Assembly (NCBI GenBank): GCA_002842215.1
Contig: PHCC01000006.1
Location: forward strand, 124,001-188,000
Source of the DNA: Betaproteobacteria bacterium HGW-Betaproteobacteria-9
Lineage (GTDB): Bacteria > Pseudomonadota > Gammaproteobacteria > Burkholderiales > Burkholderiaceae_C
Direction: 5' to 3'
DNA length: 64,000 nucleotides
Part shown: one piece after another, positions 52,055-59,201 of the stretch
Numbering within the stretch: the first letter of the stretch is position 1
How the letters are laid out: each line of letters opens with the position of its first letter
Translations under genes and position numbers: made by a program
Notes under the pieces: generated by a model
Databases searched by the model: none
What the model saw: the letters and a program-made list of their open reading frames with translations, nothing else
Told to the model about the DNA's origin: nothing

Positions 52055-52474
52055 ATGAAAAGGAGCCGCCTCACGCGCTGGGCGCTGTGGCTCTGGGCCT
52101 CGCCCAACACCCTCATCGGCCTCGTGTTCGGGTTGCTGCTGCTTCCGCTGGGCGCACGCTTCCGACGGGTGGACGGCGTGCTCGAAATCGCCGTGATGCG
52201 CCGAGCGCCGCGGCGGCGCTGGCCCTTTGCCGCCATCACCTTCGGCCATGTGATCCTGGGCACCCACGCACAGGAACTGGAGTGCCTGCGCGCGCATGAA
52301 CTGGTACACGTGCGGCAGTGCGAACGCTGGGGGCCGCTGTTCCTGCCAGCGTATCTGCTGGCGGGGGCCTGGCAGTGGGCGAGGGGCAGACGGGCGTATT
52401 GGGACAACCCGTTTGAGGTCGAGGCCCGGCGATTGGACGACTGCCGTTCAGCAATCTCCAGTGACACCCGTTGA
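52055..52474 (+). CDS. Small membrane protein with HELVH motif
   Basis: The 139-residue protein has an N-terminal membrane segment (about 8-32, WALWLWASPNTLIGLVFGLLLLPLG) and a histidine motif HELVHVRQCERWGPLFLPAYLLAG (His80 to His84), which has the HExxH form of zinc metalloproteases. A Glu at HExxHxxx-(E/C) would be the third ligand in gluzincins; CERW lies five residues on. Homologues in betaproteobacteria are annotated as hypothetical or signal peptide proteins, as far as I know. No substrate is known. ATG at 52055 follows CGTCAGGCC with a weak ribosome site. Its stop region overlaps a convergent lipoprotein gene (52448-52474). Confidence 0.8.
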   Translation: MKRSRLTRWALWLWASPNTLIGLVFGLLLLPLGARFRRVDGVLEIAVMRRAPRRRWPFAAITFGHVILGTHAQELECLRAHELVHVRQCERWGPLFLPAYLLAGAWQWARGRRAYWDNPFEVEARRLDDCRSAISSDTR

Positions 52475-52726
52475 GGGGGTGCCTGCACCGCCCTCACATG
52501 CCGGTTCCTGCCCTGCGCGCGGTGGTGGGGGCTGGCGTTTGTCGGCCTGCTCTCGGTAGGTCTGATGTGAGACGTTGGCGTCGAGAAGGCAGCGCTGGCG
52601 CAGGGTGTCATCCGCCATCCGGTGGCACTGCAGGCGTTGCGCATTCCGGACCGATGCATAGACCTGGTCGGCCGTACATCCCTCCAAAGCAGCACATGCT
52701 GCGATCACCACCATCCACAGGCGCAT
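52448..52726 (-). CDS. Small lipoprotein
   Basis: The 92-residue protein has a lipoprotein signal with lipobox ALEGC (Cys17), then TADQVYASVRNAQRLQCHRM and RQRCLLDANVSHQTYREQ. A similar small lipoprotein with a Q-V-Y-x-x-(L/V)-R-x-x-Q-R-x-x-C pattern is common in proteobacteria but has no known role. A 17-residue longer start at 52777 is possible. The C-terminal 30 residues (PPPPRAGQEPACEGGAGTPS) are low in complexity and overlap the convergent HELVH gene. It is the last gene of a minus-strand group. Confidence 0.7.
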   Translation of the reverse strand: MRLWMVVIAACAALEGCTADQVYASVRNAQRLQCHRMADDTLRQRCLLDANVSHQTYREQADKRQPPPPRAGQEPACEGGAGTPSTGVTGDC

Positions 52727-52777
52727 CGGATGCTCAGAGCCTGGTACCCGAGAGGGATCAAAGGGTGTGGCGTTCAT

Positions 52778-53653
52778 TCATTGTCTCTGTTGAATGTCGC
52801 ACGCGATGTGCGGCGGTGTTGACACGCACAGGGTGGCGGCGTCCGTCCGGCTGGGTCGAGACGCACGTGCCGTTTGCACAGCCGCTCGAACCGCCTCCAC
52901 CACGGCCGCTGGTTTCTCTAGCGGAATGGCATGGCCGCTGTCTACCCAGACCTGTCTGGATCGCGGGTAGAGGTTCGCCAGATCGGCACGCTTTCGGTTC
53001 GCATCGTCGGCCATGGGAGACGACACCTCCATGGGGCGCAGTGCGCTCAGCACGGTCACTGGAACAGCGGGATTCACCGGCAGGCTCAAGACGGCTTGCC
53101 CGGTGGAATCCAGTGCGGCGAGCTCCTGCTTCGCCGTGCCTGACGTCAGCAAGCCGAACGACAGCTTGAGCCAGGCAGGCCAGGCTTCAGGGTCGCCGGC
53201 GCCTTTCAATTGTTCGGGATGGGTGGCGTCCACCAGCACCAGCGCAGCCACGTCCTCGGGGTACTTTCGCGCGAACAGCTGCATGTACAAGCCGCCAAGG
53301 GAATGCCCGACCAGGATGTAGGGAGGGGCCAGCTGGCGGGCCTTGAGAAGGGCTCTGAGCTCTTCCACGATGTGTGTTCCATCACGTGCTGCCGTGGAGG
53401 CTTCGCTCTTTCCATACCCTGCGCGGTGGTAGGCCAGCGAGGTGGTTTGGTTCACAGCATCGGGCCAGACTTTGGCCCACCAGTCGAGCGTGCCCCCCAG
53501 TCCGTTTTCGAATATCACCACCGGTGAGCCCTGTCCTGCAACGAGGTGTTCCACTTTCCGGTTGTCGACGATTTCGGTGACGGCGCCCGGCAAGCTGGTG
53601 CAGCCGACGAGCCAGAGGGTGAGCAACAGGCTCAGGAAGGTTCGATGTTTCAT
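52778..53653 (-). CDS. Lipoprotein alpha/beta hydrolase
   Basis: The 291-residue protein has a lipobox LVGCT (Cys18) and an alpha/beta-hydrolase fold: IFENGLGGTLDWW (oxyanion loop), nucleophile Ser118 in VGHSLGGLY, acid LVLVDATHPEQL and catalytic His in WVDSGHAIPLEKP (about 241). It is probably anchored in the envelope and cleaves an ester or amide; the substrate is unknown. Its ATG overlaps the stop of the carotenoid-oxygenase gene by four bases (53650-53653), so the two are translationally coupled. Confidence 0.9.
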   Translation of the reverse strand: MKHRTFLSLLLTLWLVGCTSLPGAVTEIVDNRKVEHLVAGQGSPVVIFENGLGGTLDWWAKVWPDAVNQTTSLAYHRAGYGKSEASTAARDGTHIVEELRALLKARQLAPPYILVGHSLGGLYMQLFARKYPEDVAALVLVDATHPEQLKGAGDPEAWPAWLKLSFGLLTSGTAKQELAALDSTGQAVLSLPVNPAVPVTVLSALRPMEVSSPMADDANRKRADLANLYPRSRQVWVDSGHAIPLEKPAAVVEAVRAAVQTARASRPSRTDAATLCVSTPPHIACDIQQRQ

Positions 53654-55158
53654 GTGCACCCGTTCGCAACAAACACCCCGTGAAGACCCAGCGGCAGCGC
53701 ATGGGCCAGCGTCGCCTGCGCCACCGGGCCGTCGGACAGCGCATTGGCCGCAAAGCACGACAGCACGGTCTTCTTCCGCGCGAAGTCCAAGGCGGTGCCG
53801 ATCACCCAGCCTGGCCCTCGACCATCGGGGACAAAGAGATGCTCTTCCACCACGGTCTGCGGGCCGTAGCTGAAGCGCTGTGAAGCGCCAGTGTCTACCT
53901 GGGTGCACGCAATGGCGCTCCACAACGGAAGGCCACCCACGGTGGTCGTCGCGTGAAAGACCTGGCGGTGCCGCTGACCGACCAGGCGCTGATCGATGCA
54001 TGGAAACTCGGCCTCAATGCCCAGGTCGGTCTGCTTGGCCTGGCCGGTGCCCAGGTGGAGGGTCATCACGGTCAACGTGGGGCCCGTGGTGCCCACCAGG
54101 CGGGCGCGCATCACTTCGCGCGTGTCCGCCAGCAGGCCCGAGGCGTCGGCGGAGCGCGCGCAGTCGAGGAGGATCACCGTGCCCTTGGCGGTGGCTTCTT
54201 CCCACGCGTTGCCGAGGTGGAACAGAAAACCGGTGGGCAGCGCGAGCAGCTGTTGCCGTTTCCAGTCTTGCTTGTCGATGACCAGCGCGCGCATGCCCAT
54301 CTCGGGGCGCCATACGTGGGCATCGAGGACGCTGGCACCTGCGGCCCTGCGTTGTGCGTCGTACACCAGGGGCGGCAGCAGGAAGACCAGGTGTCCCGCG
54401 GTGACGGCGAAGTCGTGGACCAACGGCATGTCTCTGATGGGCACAGCGTCGGCGCGCTTCAATACCCCGTCGGGCCCGATCTCGTACAGCAACAGCAAGC
54501 CGCTGTGAGCGCTGACGCCAAAGTTCCAGATCGTGCCGTCGGGCTCGACCCTGGGGTGTGCCGAAAACGGCACGCCCGCGAGGTCCGCTCGCCAGGTCTT
54601 GAGGCCCCGCGTCTCCAGCGTGCGAGGGTCTAGGCGCGTCGCGGAGCCGCCTTCCCACAGCGCGAGCAGGTCGCCGCCCACGGGCAGCACGCTGATGTTG
54701 GCCGCGTTCATGGCGTCAGGCGAGCCCGGCGCTTCGCTGTCTTTGAACACCGTGCCAAAGCCCTCGGTGAGCCGGCGGCCGGCCTGGACCTCGGCCACGC
54801 GCTTGGCGGTTGCCACATAGCGGCCCTGGTGGCGGACCTCGGTGCCGGCGATCACGAAGCGCTGCACCAAGCCGTCGCCGTCGAACCAATGGTGGTAGCG
54901 CTCCCCACCCAGGTCGTGACCCGCCGGGCCGTTGCGGTAGAGCGTGCCCGCCACCGCGTCGGGGAAGCGCCCCCGCACGGTGGCCGCCGTCAAGGGGAAG
55001 TCGGCTGTTGCGGTGGCGAACGCCGATTTCCAGGGCAGACTGGAAGCGTCGAACTGCGATTGCCAGCTGGTGGGCTCCGTCGCATGCGCTGCCCACGGCG
55101 CCAGCCACGGAGCACCTCCGCCGGCGATGAGGCGCAGCACAAGATCACGGCGGTTCAT
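53650..55158 (-). CDS. Carotenoid-oxygenase family protein with Tat-like signal
   Basis: The 502-residue protein belongs to the RPE65/carotenoid cleavage dioxygenase family. The four iron ligands are visible: His201 (SAHPRVEP), His249 (LVHDFAV), His314 (LFHLGNAWEE) and His493 (GLHGVFVANG). Other motifs are GTLYRNGPAGHDL and WFDGDGLVQRF. The N-terminus MNRRDLVLRLIAGGGAPWLAPWAAHA looks like a twin-arginine signal, so the folded iron enzyme may be exported, which is unusual for this family. Family substrates include carotenoids, apocarotenals and stilbenes; the lignostilbene type is possible. It is coupled to a lipoprotein hydrolase. Substrate unknown. Confidence 0.9.
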   Translation of the reverse strand: MNRRDLVLRLIAGGGAPWLAPWAAHATEPTSWQSQFDASSLPWKSAFATATADFPLTAATVRGRFPDAVAGTLYRNGPAGHDLGGERYHHWFDGDGLVQRFVIAGTEVRHQGRYVATAKRVAEVQAGRRLTEGFGTVFKDSEAPGSPDAMNAANISVLPVGGDLLALWEGGSATRLDPRTLETRGLKTWRADLAGVPFSAHPRVEPDGTIWNFGVSAHSGLLLLYEIGPDGVLKRADAVPIRDMPLVHDFAVTAGHLVFLLPPLVYDAQRRAAGASVLDAHVWRPEMGMRALVIDKQDWKRQQLLALPTGFLFHLGNAWEEATAKGTVILLDCARSADASGLLADTREVMRARLVGTTGPTLTVMTLHLGTGQAKQTDLGIEAEFPCIDQRLVGQRHRQVFHATTTVGGLPLWSAIACTQVDTGASQRFSYGPQTVVEEHLFVPDGRGPGWVIGTALDFARKKTVLSCFAANALSDGPVAQATLAHALPLGLHGVFVANGCT

Positions 55159-55172
55159 GGCGAGGCCCTGTT

Positions 55173-55580
55173 TCAGTGCAGCCGAAAGTTGATGCTGCTG
55201 TCGGCATCGAGCTGCACGGCGGCGGCGTCGAAGGTCGGCGGGCCCATCCGGCCCCGGGCATTGTTCGAGAACCCATAGCGCTCGGTGGGCATGCCCAGGA
55301 TGTTGGTGTCCAGCTTGGCGTTGCCGTTCTCGTCGGCGAAGGACTTGATCACATAGCGACCCACCGGCAAACCGCTGAACACCAGTTGCGCGGCCCCGTC
55401 GAGCAGCGCCACTTTCTGTGAAGCCAGTGCCTGGTTGTTGGCCAAGGCCTCGGCGCTGTCGAACAGCGCCAGGTAGAGCGTTGACGGGCCTGATGGGCCG
55501 TCGGTCACCGTCACCCGAAGGTCGGCCGCGTTGACCCACATCGGAACCGCCAGTGTGGCGAGTGCGAGGGCTGCTTTCAT
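55173..55580 (-). CDS. DUF2141 exported protein
   Basis: The 135-residue protein has a signal peptide (MKAALALATLAVPMWVNAA) and the DUF2141 pattern: LYLALFDSAEALANN, FSGLPVGRYVIKSFADENGN, KLDTNILGMPTERYGFSNNA and GRMGPPTFDAAAVQLD. The fold is a beta-sandwich and its role is unknown. It lies 14 bases upstream of the carotenoid-oxygenase gene in the same direction, so the two share a transcript. DUF2141 genes next to carotenoid-related genes have been noted in various bacteria, as I recall. Confidence 0.9.
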   Translation of the reverse strand: MKAALALATLAVPMWVNAADLRVTVTDGPSGPSTLYLALFDSAEALANNQALASQKVALLDGAAQLVFSGLPVGRYVIKSFADENGNAKLDTNILGMPTERYGFSNNARGRMGPPTFDAAAVQLDADSSINFRLH

Positions 55581-55613
55581 GGGTTTCCTTTCAAGCTTGA
55601 TGCGCACCGCGCT

Positions 55614-55916
55614 TCACCGCGCGATCTTGCGTTCGACCTCTGCAACCCGGCCCGCGTGGAACCGGATGATCGTGAGAGTTTGAGGGTCCCGGGTGTGGGG
55701 GAAGTAGGTCCAGCTTTTCTCTTCGGGTTGACCCCTGACGGCACGGTGGACGGCTTCGTGGTCGGGCTTGCCGATCTTCAGCATCACCTCCCCTTCGCCC
55801 ATGCCTTTGCGGATGAACTTGCGCTCCCCGGCGTCTGACTCGGCGGACACGGCGGACACGGCGGATGCGCTGGCCAGCGAGAGCAGGGCCAGTGCGGTCA
55901 ATCTTTTGAGGTCCAT
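55614..55916 (-). CDS. Exported DUF2845/SmpA-like protein
   Basis: The 100-residue protein has a signal peptide (MDLKRLTALALLSLASASAVSAVSA). The rest, FIRKGMGEGEVMLKIGKPDH then SWTYFPHTRDPQTLTIIRFHAGRV, matches the small BamE/SmpA-like fold often labelled DUF2845: a helix pair followed by three strands. It is predicted to be periplasmic. Its function is unknown. It is 33 bases upstream of the DUF2141 gene in the same orientation. Confidence 0.8.
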   Translation of the reverse strand: MDLKRLTALALLSLASASAVSAVSAESDAGERKFIRKGMGEGEVMLKIGKPDHEAVHRAVRGQPEEKSWTYFPHTRDPQTLTIIRFHAGRVAEVERKIAR

Positions 55917-55936
55917 TGGTCGCTCCTGCGTCAGCG

Positions 55937-56335
55937 TCAGCAACGCCCGGCCGCGCGCAACAGGGCGTTGCACGCTGCGCCGGGGTTCTTCGCCGCAGGG
56001 GCTGGCTGGCCACCCTTGCCCGCTCCCCCCGCCATGGCGGTGCAGATGGCGTCGGAATGCGGTGTCTGCCCGAAGCTCATGGCCTTCTGGAAACCGGTGG
56101 CTCCGTAGAGGTAGCAGCGGTAGGCCTTGCCGTCGCGGGTGTTGGCGGTGTAGTTGATGCGACCGCCGGTTTCCTCGCTGCGGTCGGTGATGGTGAACTG
56201 GCCGGCGGGTCGCCCGATGGCCTGCGCGGTGCGTTGCTCCAGGCCGTCCTGGTCGATGGTGGCGGCGCACCCGGACAGGAGCGACAGGGCCACGGCCAGG
56301 GGGGCACAGCGTGTGACGAAGGATCGAAGGGTCAT
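55937..56335 (-). CDS. Putative lipoprotein, function unknown
   Basis: The 132-residue protein has lipobox LLSGC (Cys23), a middle domain with FTITDRSEETGGRINYTANT and GKAYRCYLYGATGFQKAMSF, and a Cys-containing tail (AKNPGAACNALLRAAGRC) that could form a disulfide. I do not recognise a named family. The start at 56335 was chosen because it places the lipobox normally; ten upstream in-frame residues are possible. It lies in the minus-strand group of exported proteins, 21 bases before the DUF2845 gene. Confidence 0.72.
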   Translation of the reverse strand: MTLRSFVTRCAPLAVALSLLSGCAATIDQDGLEQRTAQAIGRPAGQFTITDRSEETGGRINYTANTRDGKAYRCYLYGATGFQKAMSFGQTPHSDAICTAMAGGAGKGGQPAPAAKNPGAACNALLRAAGRC

Positions 56336-56361
56336 GAAAAGCTCCGTGGGGTTCATGGGGT

Positions 56362-56910
56362 TCATCGGCCAAAGCAGTTGTCGGCGGGCACCGTGGCCAG
56401 GCTGGCGGACACCGCCGACAGCGAGGGCTGGATGCTGGGAATTTCATCGCCCAGCAGGCACAGGCGGTCGCCGGTGCGCAGGGTCCAGATGGCGCCGAAG
56501 CGTGTGCCGGTCACGGTGAGGAAGGTGCCCCAGTGAGCGGCCAGGCCCTGGCATGCCTCGGACCGCGCGAAGGTCACGGTGCCCAGCCTGGACGGACCGG
56601 CCAGCACCGACGCGCCTTCGCATCCGTTACCGCCGAAGCTCAGCACACCCTCGAAATAGTCCAACTGGGTGGGGCCGGTGATGCGTGCTCGGAGGAATTT
56701 CTTGAACGATTGCGCACCCGTTTTCACGCAGCCTCTTTGCACCCAGTCGCCCTTCAGCAGCTCGATGGACGAAGAGCCGGTGCCGCCCGAGCCGTCGTCC
56801 GGGGGGGTGTCACTGCCGCCGCCGCAGGCGCTCAGGCCCAGAGTGGTCGCGGTGATCAGGGCCAGGGCAGACAAGCGTGCGGGGCCTTGCAACGCTGAGA
56901 AAACCGGCAT
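56362..56910 (-). CDS. Putative lipoprotein with paired cysteines
   Basis: The 182-residue protein has lipobox LSACG (Cys29), a Gly/Ser/Asp-rich spacer (GGGSDTPPDDGSGGTGSSS) and a C-terminal domain with five cysteines (Cys61, 97, 120, 151, 179). WVQRGCVKTGAQSFKKF, FGGNGCEGASV and LRTGDRLCLLGDE are the main blocks. The even spread of cysteines suggests disulfide bonds in the periplasm. I do not recognise the family. The ATG at 56910 follows AGGAGTTTTCC. It is 26 bases upstream of the next lipoprotein gene. Confidence 0.75.
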   Translation of the reverse strand: MPVFSALQGPARLSALALITATTLGLSACGGGSDTPPDDGSGGTGSSSIELLKGDWVQRGCVKTGAQSFKKFLRARITGPTQLDYFEGVLSFGGNGCEGASVLAGPSRLGTVTFARSEACQGLAAHWGTFLTVTGTRFGAIWTLRTGDRLCLLGDEIPSIQPSLSAVSASLATVPADNCFGR

Positions 56911-57016
56911 GGAAAACTCCTGTGTCAATGTGGAAGAAATGGAAACGGGCGGGCGACAGCGGGCCGCCGGGCGCCGGCCCGGGCCTTGTGCCAATGCGGA
57001 GGTCGCGGCGGGAAAC

Positions 57017-57715
57017 TCAGGCCGGCTTGCGGGCCACGATGAAGACCCGGATGTCTTTGCCCCGGGTGCCGTGCCGCTCGACCGAGACGATCTCCAGACC
57101 CTGCTGCTCCATGGCCGAGACCAGCGCTTCCCCGTTGAAGCACAACACGTGGGGTGCCCTGCCAATGGCGCGCATCAGCGGCAGCGCGAGGTAGGGAATC
57201 AGCGGGTTCATCTCCGAGATGCAGGCGGTCTTTGAAATCAGCAGTCCGCCCGGGCGCAGGGCCTGCACCGCGAGCGCCAGGGTCTGATCAAGGTCGCTCA
57301 CGAGGTGCAGCAGGTTGAAGGCCAACACCCGGTGAAACTTCTCCCGGCCGAACACCGGGGCGTCGGCGTCGGCCACCGCGAAGCTCAGCTGTGGCACCGG
57401 TTGCGCCGCCAGCTTCTCGATGGCGATGTCGATCATGCCGGCCGAAACGTCGGTCGCCAGCAGGCGCCGGGTGTGCGGCGCCAGCCGCAGCGCGGTGGTG
57501 CCGGTGCCGCAGCCGATCTCCAGCACGTCCTGATCGGTCGACAGCAGGCCCTGCGCGCGCCGCAGCGTCGTCTCGTAACCCGCCATGTCGGTGATCGAGT
57601 CGGCGGCGTACTTGCGGGCGATGCGGTTCCAGAAACGGGCCTTGCGGGCGGCCGAGGCACTCGCTTCGGTCAAGGGGGCAACGTCTGCGCTTCGGGTGGC
57701 GGTGGAGAGCGGCAT
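57017..57715 (-). CDS. Class I SAM-dependent methyltransferase
   Basis: The 232-residue protein has the SAM-binding loop VLEIGCGTGTTALRLAP (about 65-81), the acidic motif II LLATDVSAGMID and AVADADAPVF, and post-motif LRPGGLLISK. The N-terminal KARFWNRIARKYAADSITDM is typical of small ubiquinone/menaquinone or phospholipid methyltransferase-like enzymes. The acceptor is unknown. The start at 57715 gives the usual length; the frame is open 66 bases further upstream. It is divergent from a LysR gene (113-base gap), so that regulator probably controls it and the lipoprotein set behind it, though 106 bases separate it from the first lipoprotein gene. Confidence 0.88.
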   Translation of the reverse strand: MPLSTATRSADVAPLTEASASAARKARFWNRIARKYAADSITDMAGYETTLRRAQGLLSTDQDVLEIGCGTGTTALRLAPHTRRLLATDVSAGMIDIAIEKLAAQPVPQLSFAVADADAPVFGREKFHRVLAFNLLHLVSDLDQTLALAVQALRPGGLLISKTACISEMNPLIPYLALPLMRAIGRAPHVLCFNGEALVSAMEQQGLEIVSVERHGTRGKDIRVFIVARKPA

Positions 57716-57828
57716 GGGGGGATGTGGAAGGTGGATCGGGGCCCATGCGATGGGCAACAGGTGGATGCTATCCATGCACATCGCCGCAGGGAATTGCGCT
57801 AAATTGCAGTGAACATATACATAAACGC

Positions 57829-58710
57829 ATGAATCAACTCGATTGGAACCAGCTCAAGGCGTTTCTGGAAACCGCTGAAACCGGCTCGCTGTCGGCGGCC
57901 GCGCGTAAGCTGGGCCTGACCCAACCCACCCTGAGCCGACAGGTGGCCGCCATCGAGCGGCAGATGGGCGTGACCCTGTTCGAGCGCGTGGGCAAGGCCA
58001 TGGCGCTCACCCCCACGGGCCTGGATCTGCTGGAACACGCGCGCGCCATGGGCGCGGCCGCCGAGGCCCTGGGGCTGGCCGCGACCGGCCGCTCGCAGGC
58101 CGTGGGCGGCGTGGTCTCGGTCTCGGCCACCGATGCGGTCGCTGCTCACCTGCTGCCCCCGCTGGTGCAGCGGCTGCGCGAGCAGGAGCCGGGCATCACC
58201 ATCGAGGTGATCCCGTCCAACGCGCTGAGCGACCTGCTGCGGCGCGAGGCCGACATCGCGATCCGCCACGTGAAGCCCGAACAGCCGGACCTGATCGCCC
58301 GGTTCATCCGCGAGGCCAAGGCCTACTTCTACGCGTCAGAGGACTGGGTGAAGACCCACGGCCACCCGCGCACCAGCGACGACGCCGCCCACCTGCCCTT
58401 CGTCGGCTCCGACCGCACGGGCCAGTACCTGGGCTACCTGCGGGCGCACGGCCTGTCCCTGAGTGAAGCGAACTTCAGCTGCTATTGCGACCACACCGTG
58501 GCGCACTGGGCGCTGGTGCGCCAGGGTATGGGCATCGGCGCCATGATGGAAGAGATCGCCCGCGACACGCCGGGCATCGTGCGGGTGCTCGACGAGGTGC
58601 CGGCGGTGCGCTTCCCGATCTGGCTGGCCACCCACCGCGAGCTGCGCACCTCGCGACCGATGCGGGTGGTGTTCGAGGCGCTGGCGCAGGGGCTGATGGA
58701 AGGCCACTGA
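57829..58710 (+). CDS. LysR-family transcriptional regulator
   Basis: The 293-residue regulator has a winged helix-turn-helix (4-63: WNQLKAFLETAETGSLSAAA and LTQPTLSRQVAAIERQMGVT) and a periplasmic-binding-like effector domain (about 90-293). It is divergent from the methyltransferase gene, the usual layout for a LysR target. The shared gap has direct repeats of AATTGC (57792 and 57803 region) and a TATACAT box only seven bases before the ATG, so the message may have a very short leader. Effector unknown. Confidence 0.9.
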   Translation: MNQLDWNQLKAFLETAETGSLSAAARKLGLTQPTLSRQVAAIERQMGVTLFERVGKAMALTPTGLDLLEHARAMGAAAEALGLAATGRSQAVGGVVSVSATDAVAAHLLPPLVQRLREQEPGITIEVIPSNALSDLLRREADIAIRHVKPEQPDLIARFIREAKAYFYASEDWVKTHGHPRTSDDAAHLPFVGSDRTGQYLGYLRAHGLSLSEANFSCYCDHTVAHWALVRQGMGIGAMMEEIARDTPGIVRVLDEVPAVRFPIWLATHRELRTSRPMRVVFEALAQGLMEGH

Positions 58711-58722
58711 GCCCGGGCCGGT

Positions 58723-59099
58723 TCAGCCTCGGTGAACGGTGCGCGCCACCGGCCGCACCCACCACCAGGCCCCTGCCACCAGCGCCGCAAACGCCGTGTA
58801 CGCGGCCACGAACACCCACCAGGGCAGGTCCCAGTACAGCAGGCGCGAAAGCCAGTGTTCGATGAAGCCCTCGCGGTAGCCGCCTTGTCCGGCCAGGCGC
58901 CGCAGGTCCTGTTCCCACACGGTCAGCGGGCAGAGCTGGCCGAGCCAGGTCTGGGCGGCGATGTACAGGATCAGCGCCAGCCCAGCGCGCCGCCGATGAG
59001 CACCAGCGGCAACAAGCCGACCACAAACACCACCACGCCCACGTGCAGGGTGAGCAGGGCGTCGGCCAGCAGGCCGGCGGTGGTCGCGTTGATGCTCAT
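58723..59099 (-). pseudogene. Frameshifted DUF2784 membrane protein gene
   Basis: The ATG at 59099 starts MSINATTAGLLADALLTLHV, VVFVVGLLPLVLIGGALGW, and then meets a TGA after one more residue. The next frame resumes with LALILYIAAQTWLGQLCPLT, DLRRLAGQGGYREGFIEHWL and a last membrane segment, ending at 58723. Together these make the DUF2784 pattern of a small membrane protein with LCPLTxxE and GFIExxL motifs. A frame change at about 58977-58985, with some residues missing before ALILY, breaks it. A sequencing error is the alternative. Confidence 0.75.
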
Positions 59100-59120
59100 G
59101 GGTGAGGTGGTTGGGGGCAG

Positions 59121-59154
59121 AAAAAAAGCCGCTCACGCACGGGGCGTGGCGGCT
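59121..59154 (-). terminator. Rho-independent terminator of the branched-chain-type ABC operon
   Basis: On the minus strand AGCCGC...GCGGCT (59127-59132 and 59149-59154), with an inner CACGC/GCGTG pair, forms a GC-rich hairpin followed by a run of seven T (59121-59127). It lies 47 bases after the substrate-binding protein stop and probably ends the whole transporter operon. Confidence 0.85.
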
Positions 59155-59201
59155 GTCACGCATGGCCTGACACGCAGGCGGCGTGGGATCCGTTGAGCGC
59201 T

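Noticed and set aside
58970..58990. Programmed frameshift in the DUF2784 gene
   Set aside because: There is no slippery heptamer, and residues expected before ALILY are missing, so loss by mutation is simpler.
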